This document shows positions 1-7,708 of a stretch of 64,000 nt of DNA, piece after piece. The DNA is taken from NCBI RefSeq assembly GCF_900111375.1, contig NZ_FOHB01000003.1, positions 186,001 through 250,000 of the forward strand. Reading direction: 5' to 3'. This DNA is from Pedococcus cremeus. Lineage in GTDB: Bacteria > Actinomycetota > Actinomycetes > Actinomycetales > Dermatophilaceae. Within the stretch, counting starts at the first letter, position 1; each line of letters opens with the position of its first letter. The position numbers were made by a program, and so were the translations under genes. A model generated the notes under the pieces. That model saw only the letters and a list, made by a program, of their open reading frames with translations. It made no database searches and was not told the origin of the DNA.

Positions 1-1149
1 GGCCGACGCCTGCGGGAGCTCCGGCAGTGCGGCGACGAGGTCGTCGAGGGCGTCGAGCAGCCGGAAGTAGCGGGCGCTCTCCAGCGCGGCCACTGCCGTC
101 CCCAACCCGTGCTGCTGCACGGCGCCGAGCTCCTTCTCGAGCCGGGCCACCACCGGTCCGACGACCAGCTCGGGCGGCTCGGCGTGGATGACCGCGGTGA
201 GCCGCCGGCGCAGCACGTGGGCGTCGCGCGCGTCGCTCAGCGCCAGCCCCAGCCAGCGCAGCTCCTCGCGGAGCGGGTCGGCGACCTGCCGGCCGAGGAG
301 CGGACGGTAGGTGGTGAGGGCCGAGCGCAGGCGCCGGGCGGCGACGCGCATCCTGTGCACCGGCTCGGAGTCGCCCTGTCGTACACCGGCGTCGTGCTGG
401 TGCAGGGCCGCACGGTGCTCCACCAGGTAGGCGCCCAGCACCTCGATCGCGGTGGGCCGGTCGGACAGTTGCGACGCCGGGGCGGGCTCGGGTGGCGACA
501 CGCTGTCACCGAGGGCGCGGCGGAGCTTGGAGGCGTGCGCGGCCGGGGTCGCCCCCGTCGCGATGAGGTGTGGCTCGACCGACTCCAGGACCCGCTGGTC
601 ACCCTCGTCGAGCTCGACCTCCCACTCCCGCCAGCGCTGCGCCTCCTGCGCCCCGACCAGGGACTGGGCCTCGACCTCGTCGTCGCACAGGTGGCCGACC
701 GTGGTGCCGGACGCGTCGAGCAGGTCGTGCTCGCGGCGGCGGGTCCGCAGCACCGCGACGGGGACGAGCGGCCGGTCGCGGACGACGGCGCGCACGTGGT
801 CCAGCAGCTCGGCGGGCGGGGCGTCGGCTCCGTCGTCGGTGTCGCCATGGCCTCCCTCGCTGCCCGCGTCGAGCGGGAGGCGGACCTCGGTGCGCGCATC
901 GGCGACGGGTGGCAGCTTCAGATGCCAGCCGGCATCGGGGCCCCCGCTCCGCCGGCGCAGCGTCACGTGGTGCCGGGTGAGGTCCAGGCTCGCCGTGTCG
1001 TAGTAGACGGCATCGAGGTGGTGCTCGCGGGGCTGGCCCATCCGCGCGACGCCGTCCACTCCGCTGAGGGTGGGCAGGACCGTGGCTGCGTCCACGGCAT
1101 ACTTGCGTTCGACCTCGGCGGCGACCTCGGCCGATGTGGATGAGCCCAT
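1..1149 (-). CDS. CYTH/CHAD domain protein (C-terminus beyond window)
   Basis: Partial gene running off the left edge; 383 codons are visible. The N-terminal half is a CYTH (triphosphate tunnel) domain with the ExExK-type signature EVERKY near residues 12-17, followed by beta-strands rich in charged residues (VTLRRRSGG, WHLKLPP) that line the tunnel in this family. From about residue 235 a CHAD helical domain follows, with conserved histidines (EHRAALHQHD, VHRMRVAARRLRSAL). CYTH proteins bind or hydrolyse triphosphates, and CHAD domains bind polyphosphate, so a polyphosphate-related role is likely (inference). The ATG at 1149 is chosen because the CYTH motif follows directly and no longer start fits better. 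Upstream lies a 100-bp gap to the TetR gene on the same strand. Confidence 0.85.
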   Translation of the reverse strand, partial: MGSSTSAEVAAEVERKYAVDAATVLPTLSGVDGVARMGQPREHHLDAVYYDTASLDLTRHHVTLRRRSGGPDAGWHLKLPPVADARTEVRLPLDAGSEGGHGDTDDGADAPPAELLDHVRAVVRDRPLVPVAVLRTRRREHDLLDASGTTVGHLCDDEVEAQSLVGAQEAQRWREWEVELDEGDQRVLESVEPHLIATGATPAAHASKLRRALGDSVSPPEPAPASQLSDRPTAIEVLGAYLVEHRAALHQHDAGVRQGDSEPVHRMRVAARRLRSALTTYRPLLGRQVADPLREELRWLGLALSDARDAHVLRRRLTAVIHAEPPELVVGPVVARLEKELGAVQQHGLGTAVAALESARYFRLLDALDDLVAALPELPQASA

Positions 1150-1249
1150 GGCTCATCTTCCACCGCGGACGACGTCGCCGCAGGTCACCGGGGAAGGCCG
1201 GGTAGCCGGGCAGGCCGGGCAACCACTGGGGCCGTGCAGGAGCCTCGGC

Positions 1250-1855
1250 TCAGGTGACCAGGCGCAGGCCGAGCTCGCCGTAGGTGCGTCCGATGGCCTC
1301 GGGGGTGCGCTTGATCTCCGGGTCGTACCAGCGGGCAACGTCGACGGCCATGGACAGCAGGGCCAGCGCGGTGTCGGGCACGTCGGTGACGGTGAACTCG
1401 CCGCTGGCCACGCCTGCGGTGAGCACGTCGCGGACGACGCTGTCGATCTCCTTGCGCAGCCCGAGCACGGCCTCTCGGTGCTCGGCCGTGAGGTTCTGGA
1501 ACTCGTACTGGACGATGCGGGCGACGCGGAAGTGCTCGGCGTGCCACTGCGAGAAGACCGCCATGATCGAGCGCAGCGCCTCGGTGGGGGAGCCGGCCGC
1601 CGAGGCGGCGGCCACCAGCATGTCGCGGGCCGCCTCGTGACCCTCCCGGCTCAGCTGGAAGAGCAGGTCCTCCTTCGAGGCGAAGTGGACGTAGACCCCG
1701 GCGGGGGAGAGCCCGGCGTGGGAGGCGATGTCCCGCGTGGTCGTGGCGTGGAAACCCTTGGCGGCGAACGCATCCGCCGCCGCCTCCATGAGCCGTACGG
1801 CGGCGTCGGAGAGCGTCTCCACGGAGCGGCCGGGGGTCGACATGGTTGACAGCAT
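1250..1855 (-). CDS. TetR-family transcriptional regulator
   Basis: 201 aa. The N-terminal TetR helix-turn-helix is clear (AFAAKGFHATTTRDIASHAG, then GVYVHFASKEDLLFQL, residues about 29-68), and the C-terminal ligand-binding domain contains YEFQNL and a terminal helical bundle. It is divergent from an acyl-CoA dehydrogenase/SDR set, with a perfect inverted repeat between them (1871-1890), so it probably represses both itself and that operon, with an acyl-CoA-type ligand (inference from context). Two in-frame ATGs (1855 and 1843) are possible and neither has a clear Shine-Dalgarno. A related half-matching site lies before the FabG-like gene at 7540. Confidence 0.88.
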   Translation of the reverse strand: MLSTMSTPGRSVETLSDAAVRLMEAAADAFAAKGFHATTTRDIASHAGLSPAGVYVHFASKEDLLFQLSREGHEAARDMLVAAASAAGSPTEALRSIMAVFSQWHAEHFRVARIVQYEFQNLTAEHREAVLGLRKEIDSVVRDVLTAGVASGEFTVTDVPDTALALLSMAVDVARWYDPEIKRTPEAIGRTYGELGLRLVT

Positions 1856-1870
1856 GCCGCAGGCGACAGA

Positions 1871-1890
1871 GACTAAGCAAGCGCTTAGTC
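1871..1890. promoter_or_regulatory. Palindromic operator, TetR-type
   Basis: GACTAAGCAAGCGCTTAGTC: perfect 8-bp arms (GACTAAGC / GCTTAGTC) around AAGC. It sits 15 bp upstream of the tetR start and 17 bp upstream of the acyl-CoA dehydrogenase start, the expected place for an autoregulated divergent operator. Binding by the adjacent regulator is inferred. Confidence 0.75.
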
Positions 1891-1907
1891 ACCTTGGAGG
1901 TAGCAGC

Positions 1908-3053
1908 ATGCCCCGCAACGTCTACGGCCCCGACCACGAGGCCTTCCGCAGCTCGGTCCGCGAGTTCGTCGAGCGGACCCTGAAGCCGCGTGCCGAGCAG
2001 ATGCTCGAGGTCAAGTCCATCGACCGCGACATCTGGAAGGAGGCCGGCAAGCAGGGCCTCTTCGGCCTCGACATCCCCGAGGAGTTCGGGGGCGCGGGTG
2101 CGGAGGACTACCGGTTCAACGCCATCGCCGCCGAGGAGATCGCCGGGTTCAACTTCGCGGTGTCGTCATGCTTCGGCATCCACTCCGACGTCTGCCCGCC
2201 CTACATCGTCGACCTCGGCACGCAGGAGCAGAAGGAGCGCTGGCTCCCCGGCATGGCCAACGGCGACCTCATCGCCGCGATCGCCATGACCGAGCCCTCG
2301 GGTGGGTCCGACCTCGCCGCCCTGAAGACCAACGCCGTCCGCGACGGTGACGGCTGGATCCTCAACGGCTCCAAGACGTTCATCACCAACGGCTACCAGG
2401 CCGACCTGGTCATCGTGGCCGCCCGCACCGACGCGTCCAAGGGCGCCAAGGGCATCACCCTGTTCGTCGTCGAGGCCGGCATGGACGGCTTCAGCCGCGG
2501 CCGCAAGCTCGACAAGGTCGGCCAGGAGGAGGCCGACACCTCCGAGCTGTTCTTCGAGAACGTGCGCGTCCCCGACGCGAACCGGCTCGGCGAGGAGGGC
2601 ATGGGCTTCATCGCGATGATGCAGCGCCTGCCGCAGGAGCGGGTCGGCGCCGCCGTCGCGAACACCGCCCACGCCTTCCAGATCCTGCGCGAGACGCTGG
2701 GGTACGTGAAGGAGCGCAAGGCGTTCGGGCAGCCGGTGGGCTCGTTCCAGCACAACAAGTTCAAGATCGCCGAGCTGCAGACCAAGCTCGAGGTCACCCA
2801 GGCCTACGTCGACGACTGCATCGCGGCCCACGCCGAGAAGAAGCTCACACCGGTCGACGCGGCGAAGGCCAAGTGGTGGTCGGCGCAGGTGCAGAACGAC
2901 GTGCTCGACGAGTGCGTGCAGCTCTACGGCGGGTACGGGTTCATGAACGAGTACCGCGTGGCCCGCGCCTGGCGTGACGCCCGCGTCTCGAAGATCTGGG
3001 CCGGCTCCAACGAGATCATGAAGGAGCTCATCGGCCGGGACCTGGGGCTCTAG
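1908..3053 (+). CDS. Acyl-CoA dehydrogenase
   Basis: 381 aa, the usual length for soluble FAD-dependent acyl-CoA dehydrogenases that introduce the alpha,beta double bond in fatty or branched acyl-CoA. Visible signatures: AMTEPSGGSD (about 126-135), NGSKTFITNG (153-162), the Arg/Gln stretch RKAFGQPVGSFQ, and YGGYGFMNEY near the C-terminus. The catalytic glutamate appears to be in the long-chain/isovaleryl-type position (LPQERV, Glu244), because the medium-chain position reads IWAGSN with Ala instead of Glu. The start at 1908 is preceded by a TTGGAGG ribosome site. It is followed after 3 nt by an SDR gene, so the two are probably one operon under the TetR operator. Confidence 0.92.
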   Translation: MPRNVYGPDHEAFRSSVREFVERTLKPRAEQMLEVKSIDRDIWKEAGKQGLFGLDIPEEFGGAGAEDYRFNAIAAEEIAGFNFAVSSCFGIHSDVCPPYIVDLGTQEQKERWLPGMANGDLIAAIAMTEPSGGSDLAALKTNAVRDGDGWILNGSKTFITNGYQADLVIVAARTDASKGAKGITLFVVEAGMDGFSRGRKLDKVGQEEADTSELFFENVRVPDANRLGEEGMGFIAMMQRLPQERVGAAVANTAHAFQILRETLGYVKERKAFGQPVGSFQHNKFKIAELQTKLEVTQAYVDDCIAAHAEKKLTPVDAAKAKWWSAQVQNDVLDECVQLYGGYGFMNEYRVARAWRDARVSKIWAGSNEIMKELIGRDLGL

Positions 3054-3056
3054 GCC

Positions 3057-3818
3057 TTGGGCACCCACGACGGGGCGGTGGCGGTCGTCACCGGTGCCTC
3101 GCGGGGCATCGGCCTGGGCATCGCCCGCCGCCTCGTCGACGAGGGCGCGCGGGTGGTCGTGACCGGGCGCAAGCCCGAGCCGCTCGCCGACGCCGTCGAG
3201 CAGCTCGGCGGCCCCGGGCGCGCGCTCGGCGTCGCCGGCAACGCCGCGGACGAGGCGCACCAGGACGAGGTGCTCGCCGCTGCCCGCGAGACCTTCGGCG
3301 GACTCGACCTGCTGGTCAACAACACCGGCATCAACCCGGTCTACGGCCCGATGGTCGACACCGACCTCGCGGCCGCCCGCAAGATCATGGAGGTCAACGT
3401 CCTCGCCGCCTTCTCGTGGACGCAGAAGGCCGTCAAGGCGGGTCTGGGCGGTGGTGCGCAGCGACCAGGGGCTGTCGTCAACGTCGCCTCCATCGCCGGG
3501 CTCGGCGCCACCGGCAGCATCGGCTGGTATGCCGTGAGCAAGGCTGCGTTGATCCACCTCACCGTCGAGCTGGGGTACCAGCTCGGGCCCGAGGTGCGCG
3601 TCAACGCGGTCGCCCCGGCGGTGGTCAAGACCCGCTTCGCCGAGGCGCTGTACGCGGATCGCGAGGACGCCGTTGCCGCGGCATACCCGATGAAGCGTCT
3701 GGGGGTGCCCGAGGACGTCGCCGGCGCGGTGTCGTTCCTGCTCTCCCGTGACGCCTCGTGGATCACCGGCCAGACCCTCGTGGTCGACGGCGGCGTGACC
3801 CTCGGGGGAGCCCTGTGA
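3057..3818 (+). CDS. SDR-family oxidoreductase
   Basis: 253 aa classical short-chain dehydrogenase/reductase. It has the nucleotide-binding motif TGASRGIG (12-19), an NNTG variant of the usual NNAG (88-91), catalytic Tyr158-x3-Lys162 (YAVSK) and a C-terminal SWITGQTLVVDGG typical of FabG-like members. The TTG start lies 3 nt after the acyl-CoA dehydrogenase stop, suggesting translational coupling. Probably a 3-hydroxyacyl- or 3-oxoacyl-CoA reductase in the same beta-oxidation-like path; the substrate is not determinable from sequence. Confidence 0.88.
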   Translation: MGTHDGAVAVVTGASRGIGLGIARRLVDEGARVVVTGRKPEPLADAVEQLGGPGRALGVAGNAADEAHQDEVLAAARETFGGLDLLVNNTGINPVYGPMVDTDLAAARKIMEVNVLAAFSWTQKAVKAGLGGGAQRPGAVVNVASIAGLGATGSIGWYAVSKAALIHLTVELGYQLGPEVRVNAVAPAVVKTRFAEALYADREDAVAAAYPMKRLGVPEDVAGAVSFLLSRDASWITGQTLVVDGGVTLGGAL

Positions 3819-3854
3819 CCGTCGACGTGGCGTCGTGACCCTCGTGGGTACGCC

Positions 3855-4622
3855 GTGACGCTCGACCTCGCCGGTGCCGGTGTGGTCGTGACCGGTGCGG
3901 GGCGGGGCATCGGCGCAGCCTGTGTTCGCGCGTTCGCCGCCAGGGGTGCGCGGGTGGTCGTCAACGACCTCGACGCGGCCGCCGCCGAGGCCACGGCGCG
4001 TGAGGTCGGTGGCCACGCCGCGCCCGGCGATGCCGCCGGCGAGGAGGGTGTCGAGCGGCTCGTCAGCCGCGCGCGTGAGCTGCTGGGCGGAATCGACGTC
4101 TTCTGCGCCAACGCCGGCGTCGCGCGCGGCGGCGGGGAGGACGCCGACGATGATGCTTGGGCGTTGTCGTGGGACGTCAACGTCATGGCCCACGTGCGCG
4201 CCGCGCGGCTGCTCGTGCCCGAGTGGCTGGAGCGGGGTGGGGGCACCTTCGTCGCGACGGTGAGCGCCGCGGGCCTGCTCACCATGCCGGGCGCCGCGCC
4301 CTACGCGGTGAGCAAGCACTCGGCGTACGCGTTTGCCGAGTGGCTCTCGATGACCCACGGCGACAAGGGGATCCGCGTCCACGCGGTGTGCCCACAAGGG
4401 GTCCGCACCGACATGCTCCGCGCCTCGGGCGAGGCCGGTCGCGCCCTGCTCGAGCCGTCGGCGGTCGAGCCCGAGCTCGTCGCCGAGGCCCTGCTCGAGG
4501 CGATGGAGGCGAACCGGTTCCTCGTGCTGCCGCACCCCGAGGTGGCCGCGATGTATGCCGCCCGCGCGGCCGACCCCGACCGCTGGCTCGCCGGCATGCG
4601 CCGGCTGCTCGGCGCGCCCTAG
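3855..4622 (+). CDS. SDR-family oxidoreductase
   Basis: 255 aa classical SDR: TGAGRGIG (13-20), NAGV (86-89), Ser137, and Tyr150-x3-Lys154 (YAVSK). The C-terminal region is longer and less FabG-like (VEPELVAEALLEAMEAN...), as in SDRs often annotated near acyl-CoA dehydrogenases. GTG start 36 nt after the preceding SDR, most likely same transcript. Its TAG stop shares the tetranucleotide CTAG with the stop of the convergent SRPBCC gene. Substrate unknown. Confidence 0.86.
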   Translation: MTLDLAGAGVVVTGAGRGIGAACVRAFAARGARVVVNDLDAAAAEATAREVGGHAAPGDAAGEEGVERLVSRARELLGGIDVFCANAGVARGGGEDADDDAWALSWDVNVMAHVRAARLLVPEWLERGGGTFVATVSAAGLLTMPGAAPYAVSKHSAYAFAEWLSMTHGDKGIRVHAVCPQGVRTDMLRASGEAGRALLEPSAVEPELVAEALLEAMEANRFLVLPHPEVAAMYAARAADPDRWLAGMRRLLGAP

Positions 4623-5122
4623 CCGTTCCCCGCGGCCACCCGCTGCACCAGCGCCTCGAGGGCGTCGTAGGAGTCGTTCATGCCGCTCTCCATGCCGGAT
4701 GCCACGACCATGTCGACGGTCTGGGGCGAGTCGTAGGTGATGACGGCCCGCAGGTGCGTGACGCCGCCCTCCTCGGTGAACGAGGTCTCGACGAGCGATG
4801 GCGGGCTCTGGATGTTGTCGAACACCTCGGTGTGCACCAGCCGGCTGGGCGGGTCCAGCTCGCGGTACTCGCCCGAGAACGACACCTCGGTGCCGTCGGG
4901 CGTGACCTGGGCGAAGTGCCAGCGGCCGCCGACCCGCAGGTCGACCTCGCAGGTGGTGACCTCGCCGTGGCCGGCACCCCACCACTGGCGGATGTGCTCG
5001 GGACGGGTCATCGCCTCGTAAACCAGCGCGGCGGGTGCCGCGAAGGCGCGTGTGATGACGAGCTGGTTGTCGTGGCGGGTGACGCTGGCGCGCTGCTGGG
5101 TGCCGTCGATCGGATCGGACAT
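4619..5122 (-). CDS. SRPBCC / AHSA1-type protein
   Basis: 167 aa START-like (SRPBCC) domain of the Aha1-C/AHSA1 kind: ITRAFAAPAALVYEAMT, then WWGAGHGEVTTCEVDLRVGG and the terminal helix SGMESGMNDSYDALEALV. The ATG at 5122 is preferred over an upstream GTG/ATG because it lies 1 nt after the arsR stop, the usual coupled arrangement of ArsR-SRPBCC pairs. Such proteins bind small hydrophobic ligands; the ligand here is unknown. Confidence 0.85.
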   Translation of the reverse strand: MSDPIDGTQQRASVTRHDNQLVITRAFAAPAALVYEAMTRPEHIRQWWGAGHGEVTTCEVDLRVGGRWHFAQVTPDGTEVSFSGEYRELDPPSRLVHTEVFDNIQSPPSLVETSFTEEGGVTHLRAVITYDSPQTVDMVVASGMESGMNDSYDALEALVQRVAAGNG

Positions 5123-5123
5123 C

Positions 5124-5465
5124 TCACTGCTCCTCGGGTGAGGCCTGCTGGACACGGGTGAGGTATGCGTCCAGGCTGTCGAGGTTCGCCTCCCAGTGGC
5201 GTCGGTAGTTGTCGAGCCACGTGGTCGCGAACTGAAGGGGGGTCGCCGTGATGCGGCAGTACTTGCGCTGCCCCTCCCGGCTCTTGGCGACCAGCCCGGC
5301 GCGTTCGAGGACGGCCAGGTGCTTGCTGATCGCGGGAAGGCTCATGTCGAACGGCTCGGCGAGCTCGCCCACCGTGGCGTCCCCCTCGGACAGGCGCTCC
5401 AGGATCGCGCGCCGGGTCGGGTCGGCCAGGGCGGCGAAGACGGTGCTGAGCGGGTCGTGCGACAT
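5124..5465 (-). CDS. ArsR-family transcriptional regulator
   Basis: 113 aa winged-helix regulator: FAALADPTRRAILERLSEGD (recognised ArsR N-terminus), MSLPAISKHLAVLERAGLV recognition helix (about 41-60) and KYCRITATPL wing. There is no metal-binding Cys cluster, so this is the non-metal subfamily that regulates a partner SRPBCC gene. The start at 5465 is chosen because the inverted repeat at 5469-5499 lies just upstream. Probably autorepressive. Confidence 0.88.
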   Translation of the reverse strand: MSHDPLSTVFAALADPTRRAILERLSEGDATVGELAEPFDMSLPAISKHLAVLERAGLVAKSREGQRKYCRITATPLQFATTWLDNYRRHWEANLDSLDAYLTRVQQASPEEQ

Positions 5466-5468
5466 GTT

Positions 5469-5499
5469 CCTCAACCAATCGGTTTATTAACCGTTGAGG
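5469..5499. promoter_or_regulatory. Candidate ArsR operator
   Basis: Nested inverted repeats just before arsR: outer CCTCAAC (5469-5475) / GTTGAGG (5493-5499) and inner CGGTT (5480-5484) / AACCG (5489-5493) around TATT. The AT-rich centre in such GC-rich DNA and the position a few bases upstream of the start suggest a promoter/operator. Autoregulation is inferred. Confidence 0.6.
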
Positions 5500-5546
5500 A
5501 AACTATGTGCCTGTGAACGCCTCGCCGTCAAGGGTCGATCGCCCGG

Positions 5547-5583
5547 CTACGACACTGATCGCGCAGGGCGATCAGTGTCGTAG
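5547..5583. repeat. Perfect 16-bp inverted repeat (hairpin)
   Basis: Arms 5547-5562 and 5568-5583 are perfectly complementary around a 5-nt loop (GCAGG). It lies between the 3' end of the beta-propeller gene and the promoter of arsR, both on the minus strand, so it could terminate the former. There is no T-run, and the arm sequence does not resemble the other terminators of this window. Confidence 0.7.
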
Positions 5584-5686
5584 TGCCCGGGTGGCGGCGT
5601 TGGAATGAACCTGCCCGGCGGCGGACCGAAGGCCGCTGAGGACGTCAATCACGGCCAAGGAGACCCCTGTCGGCGCCCCCCGTCGT

Positions 5687-6601
5687 TCAGTCCAGCGGGA
5701 ACCGCAGGAGCCTCGGGGTCCCGCTCGAGAACGCGCCATTGGTGAGGTACAGGGCTCCCCGGATGAAAGCCATCTGCGTCGGGTAGGACAGCCCCTCGGA
5801 GCGCCCGGCGATGGTGCTGACCGACCCGGTGGCGAGGTCCACGCTCACGAGCTTGTTGGTCTGGTTCACCGCGACGTAGAGCAGGCCGTCCGGCCCGAAC
5901 GCGATGCCGTCGCCGGTCACCAGCTGCTGCGAGCGGACCACGGGAGTGACGGTGCAGCCGCCCGGCCCGCCAGCGATGGTCACGATCTCACCCGTGGCGG
6001 CCACGACGCCGTACAGGGTCCCGCGTCGGAAGGTGATGCCGTTGATCCCGAAGTCCTTGCCACCCGCGAGCGCGGCGTTCTGGCACCAGGGCTGGACCTG
6101 CCGGCTCGCCGGGTCGAACGTGTACACGCTCCCGCCCAGGCTCTCCGAGACGTAGAGGAGGCCGTCGTGCAGGGCCAGGCCGTTGGGGAAGCTCCCGTCG
6201 AAGGTTGCCTCGAGGGACGGCGCGCCGCCGGTGAGCGGGGCCGAGTACAGCTCGCCCTGGTCACCGCCAAACGAGGCCCGCGCGACGTACAGCCGGTCCC
6301 CGACCACAGCGACCCCGGTCAGGAGCGAGGTGTCGCCCACGTCGACGGTGGTGACGGTCGTCGCGGCACCGTGCGTGACGCGGACAACCTGACCGGCGAA
6401 GCCCAGCGACACGTAGGGGACACCGCCGACGAGGGCCAGCGACTCCGGGAAGCTTCCCGCCGGGAAGGTCGCCACGACCGTGCCGTCGGCGTGCGGTCCG
6501 CCGGTCAGGGCCGCGTCCGCGGCTCCCGGTGAGACCAGCGCGGTGGCGAGAGCGGCCGCCGACGCGACCAGGACTGCTGCACCTCTCCTGAACCATGACA
6601 T
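5687..6601 (-). CDS. Secreted beta-propeller (ScyD/NHL-like) protein
   Basis: 304 aa with a clear signal peptide (Arg-Arg then a long Ala/Val/Leu core ending about PGAADA, residues 1-30). The rest consists of repeated blades of the type SLALVGGVPYVSLGFAG, GLALHDGLLYVSESLGG, GIAFGPDGLLYVAVNQ, as in ScyD/SMP-30/NHL propellers, so it is exported. The ATG at 6601 is chosen over one 39 nt upstream because GGAGGAGA precedes it and the signal peptide then begins properly. Function unknown; no catalytic residues can be assigned. Confidence 0.8.
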   Translation of the reverse strand: MSWFRRGAAVLVASAAALATALVSPGAADAALTGGPHADGTVVATFPAGSFPESLALVGGVPYVSLGFAGQVVRVTHGAATTVTTVDVGDTSLLTGVAVVGDRLYVARASFGGDQGELYSAPLTGGAPSLEATFDGSFPNGLALHDGLLYVSESLGGSVYTFDPASRQVQPWCQNAALAGGKDFGINGITFRRGTLYGVVAATGEIVTIAGGPGGCTVTPVVRSQQLVTGDGIAFGPDGLLYVAVNQTNKLVSVDLATGSVSTIAGRSEGLSYPTQMAFIRGALYLTNGAFSSGTPRLLRFPLD

Positions 6602-6698
6602 GGCGATCTCCTCCCCTGTGGTGCGTCCCCGATGGCCCAAGACAACGGCACTGGACGCACAGCGGACAGGGACCTATGTCCCCCGAGGGGGTCGCACA

Positions 6699-6728
6699 AT
6701 GCCGCCCGCGCGGGTGCGCGGGCGGCAT
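6699..6728 (-). terminator. Hairpin terminator of the FabG-like gene
   Basis: Perfect 13-bp stem ATGCCGCCCGCGC / GCGCGGGCGGCAT with loop GGGT, 20 bp after the stop of the minus-strand SDR gene. No T-tract, as is common in actinobacteria. The stem base carries the recurring GGCATAC/GTATGCC element. Confidence 0.75.
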
Positions 6729-6747
6729 ACCTTCTCAGCGGTGAGGG

Positions 6748-7503
6748 TCAGTCCAGGGGACCGCCGGCGACGTAGATGACCTGCCCGGAGACGAAGCCCG
6801 CCTCCTCGCTGCACAGGAACGAGATGGTGGCGGCGATGTCCTCGGGCTGGCCCACGCGCTGCACCGGGATCTGCGACGCTGAGTGGGCGATGAAGTCGTC
6901 GAACGAGACGCCCATCCGCTCGGCGGTCGCCTTCGTCATCTCGGTCTGGATGAACCCGGGCGCCACGGCGTTGGCGGTCACGCCGAACCGGCCGAGCTCG
7001 ATGGCCAGGGTCTTGCTGAAGCCCTGCAGGCCGGCCTTGGCGGCGGAGTAGTTGGCCTGGCCGCGGTTGCCCTGCGCCGAGCTCGAGGAGAGGTTGACGA
7101 TGCGGCCCCACTTCTCCTGCGTCATGTAGGCCTGCGCCGCCTTGGTCATGAGGAACGCGCCGCGCAGGTGCACCGCCATGACGGCGTCCCAGTCGTCCTC
7201 GCTCATCTTGAAGATGAGGTTGTCGCGGATGATGCCGGCGTTGTTGACCAGGATCGTGGGGGCGCCGAGCTCGTCGGCGACGCGCTTGACGGCGGCCTCC
7301 ACCTGGTCGGCCTTCGACACGTCCACGCCCACGGCCAGCGCGCGGCCCCCGGAGGACGTGATGGCCTCGACGGTGGCGGCGCACGCGGCCTCGTCGAGGT
7401 CGAGCACGGCCACGGCGTGGCCGTCCCGGGCCAGGCGCTGGGCGGTGGCGGCTCCGATGCCGCGGGCGGCGCCGGTGACGATGGCAACGCGCGAAGTGCT
7501 CAC
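6748..7503 (-). CDS. FabG-like 3-oxoacyl reductase (SDR)
   Basis: 251 aa SDR close to FabG: TGAARGIG (10-17), NNAG (87-90), Tyr152-x3-Lys156 (YSAAK), and a C-terminus with GFVSGQVIYVAGG. It reduces 3-oxoacyl-thioesters with NAD(P)H in known FabG proteins. The GTG start at 7503 is favoured by an upstream GGAGG; the open frame extends further but lacks family sequence there. A site resembling the TetR operator at 1871 lies about 40 bp upstream, linking it to the acyl-CoA dehydrogenase cluster. A hairpin terminator follows the gene. Confidence 0.87.
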   Translation of the reverse strand: MSTSRVAIVTGAARGIGAATAQRLARDGHAVAVLDLDEAACAATVEAITSSGGRALAVGVDVSKADQVEAAVKRVADELGAPTILVNNAGIIRDNLIFKMSEDDWDAVMAVHLRGAFLMTKAAQAYMTQEKWGRIVNLSSSSAQGNRGQANYSAAKAGLQGFSKTLAIELGRFGVTANAVAPGFIQTEMTKATAERMGVSFDDFIAHSASQIPVQRVGQPEDIAATISFLCSEEAGFVSGQVIYVAGGPLD

Positions 7504-7539
7504 GATTCCTCCAGTCGACGATGAGTGGTCCCGCGAGTC

Positions 7540-7559
7540 TACTGAGCGGGCGCTTACCT
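7540..7559. promoter_or_regulatory. TetR-operator-like site before fabG-like gene
   Basis: TACTGAGCGGGCGCTTACCT matches the 1871 operator at 13 of 20 positions, including the GCGCTTA half. Half-site symmetry is weaker. It sits 37-56 bp upstream of the GTG at 7503, a promoter position. Confidence 0.45.
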
Positions 7560-7642
7560 CGGCGCGGGCGGCCGAGGTGGAGCGGGTGGACGGGCCTTCG
7601 CAGGAATCGTGCGGGCGACGGGCATGCAGCACAATGGCGACC

Positions 7643-7679
7643 TGAGGCCGCAGACGTCCTCGCACGTCCTGCGGCCTCA
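7643..7679 (+). other. Stable hairpin in the glgX leader
   Basis: Perfect 11-bp arms TGAGGCCGCAG (7643-7653) and CTGCGGCCTCA (7669-7679), 29 nt upstream of the glgX ATG. No plus-strand gene ends here, so it is not an ordinary 3' terminator. An attenuator, leader structure or operator is possible. Confidence 0.6.
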
Positions 7680-7708
7680 CGCCGCACCTCACCCCCTGGA
7701 AGGGATCC

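Noticed and set aside
2166-4985. 939-codon minus-strand open frame
   Set aside because: Shadow of the acyl-CoA dehydrogenase and SDR genes; composition is GC-frame mirror and lacks any domain.
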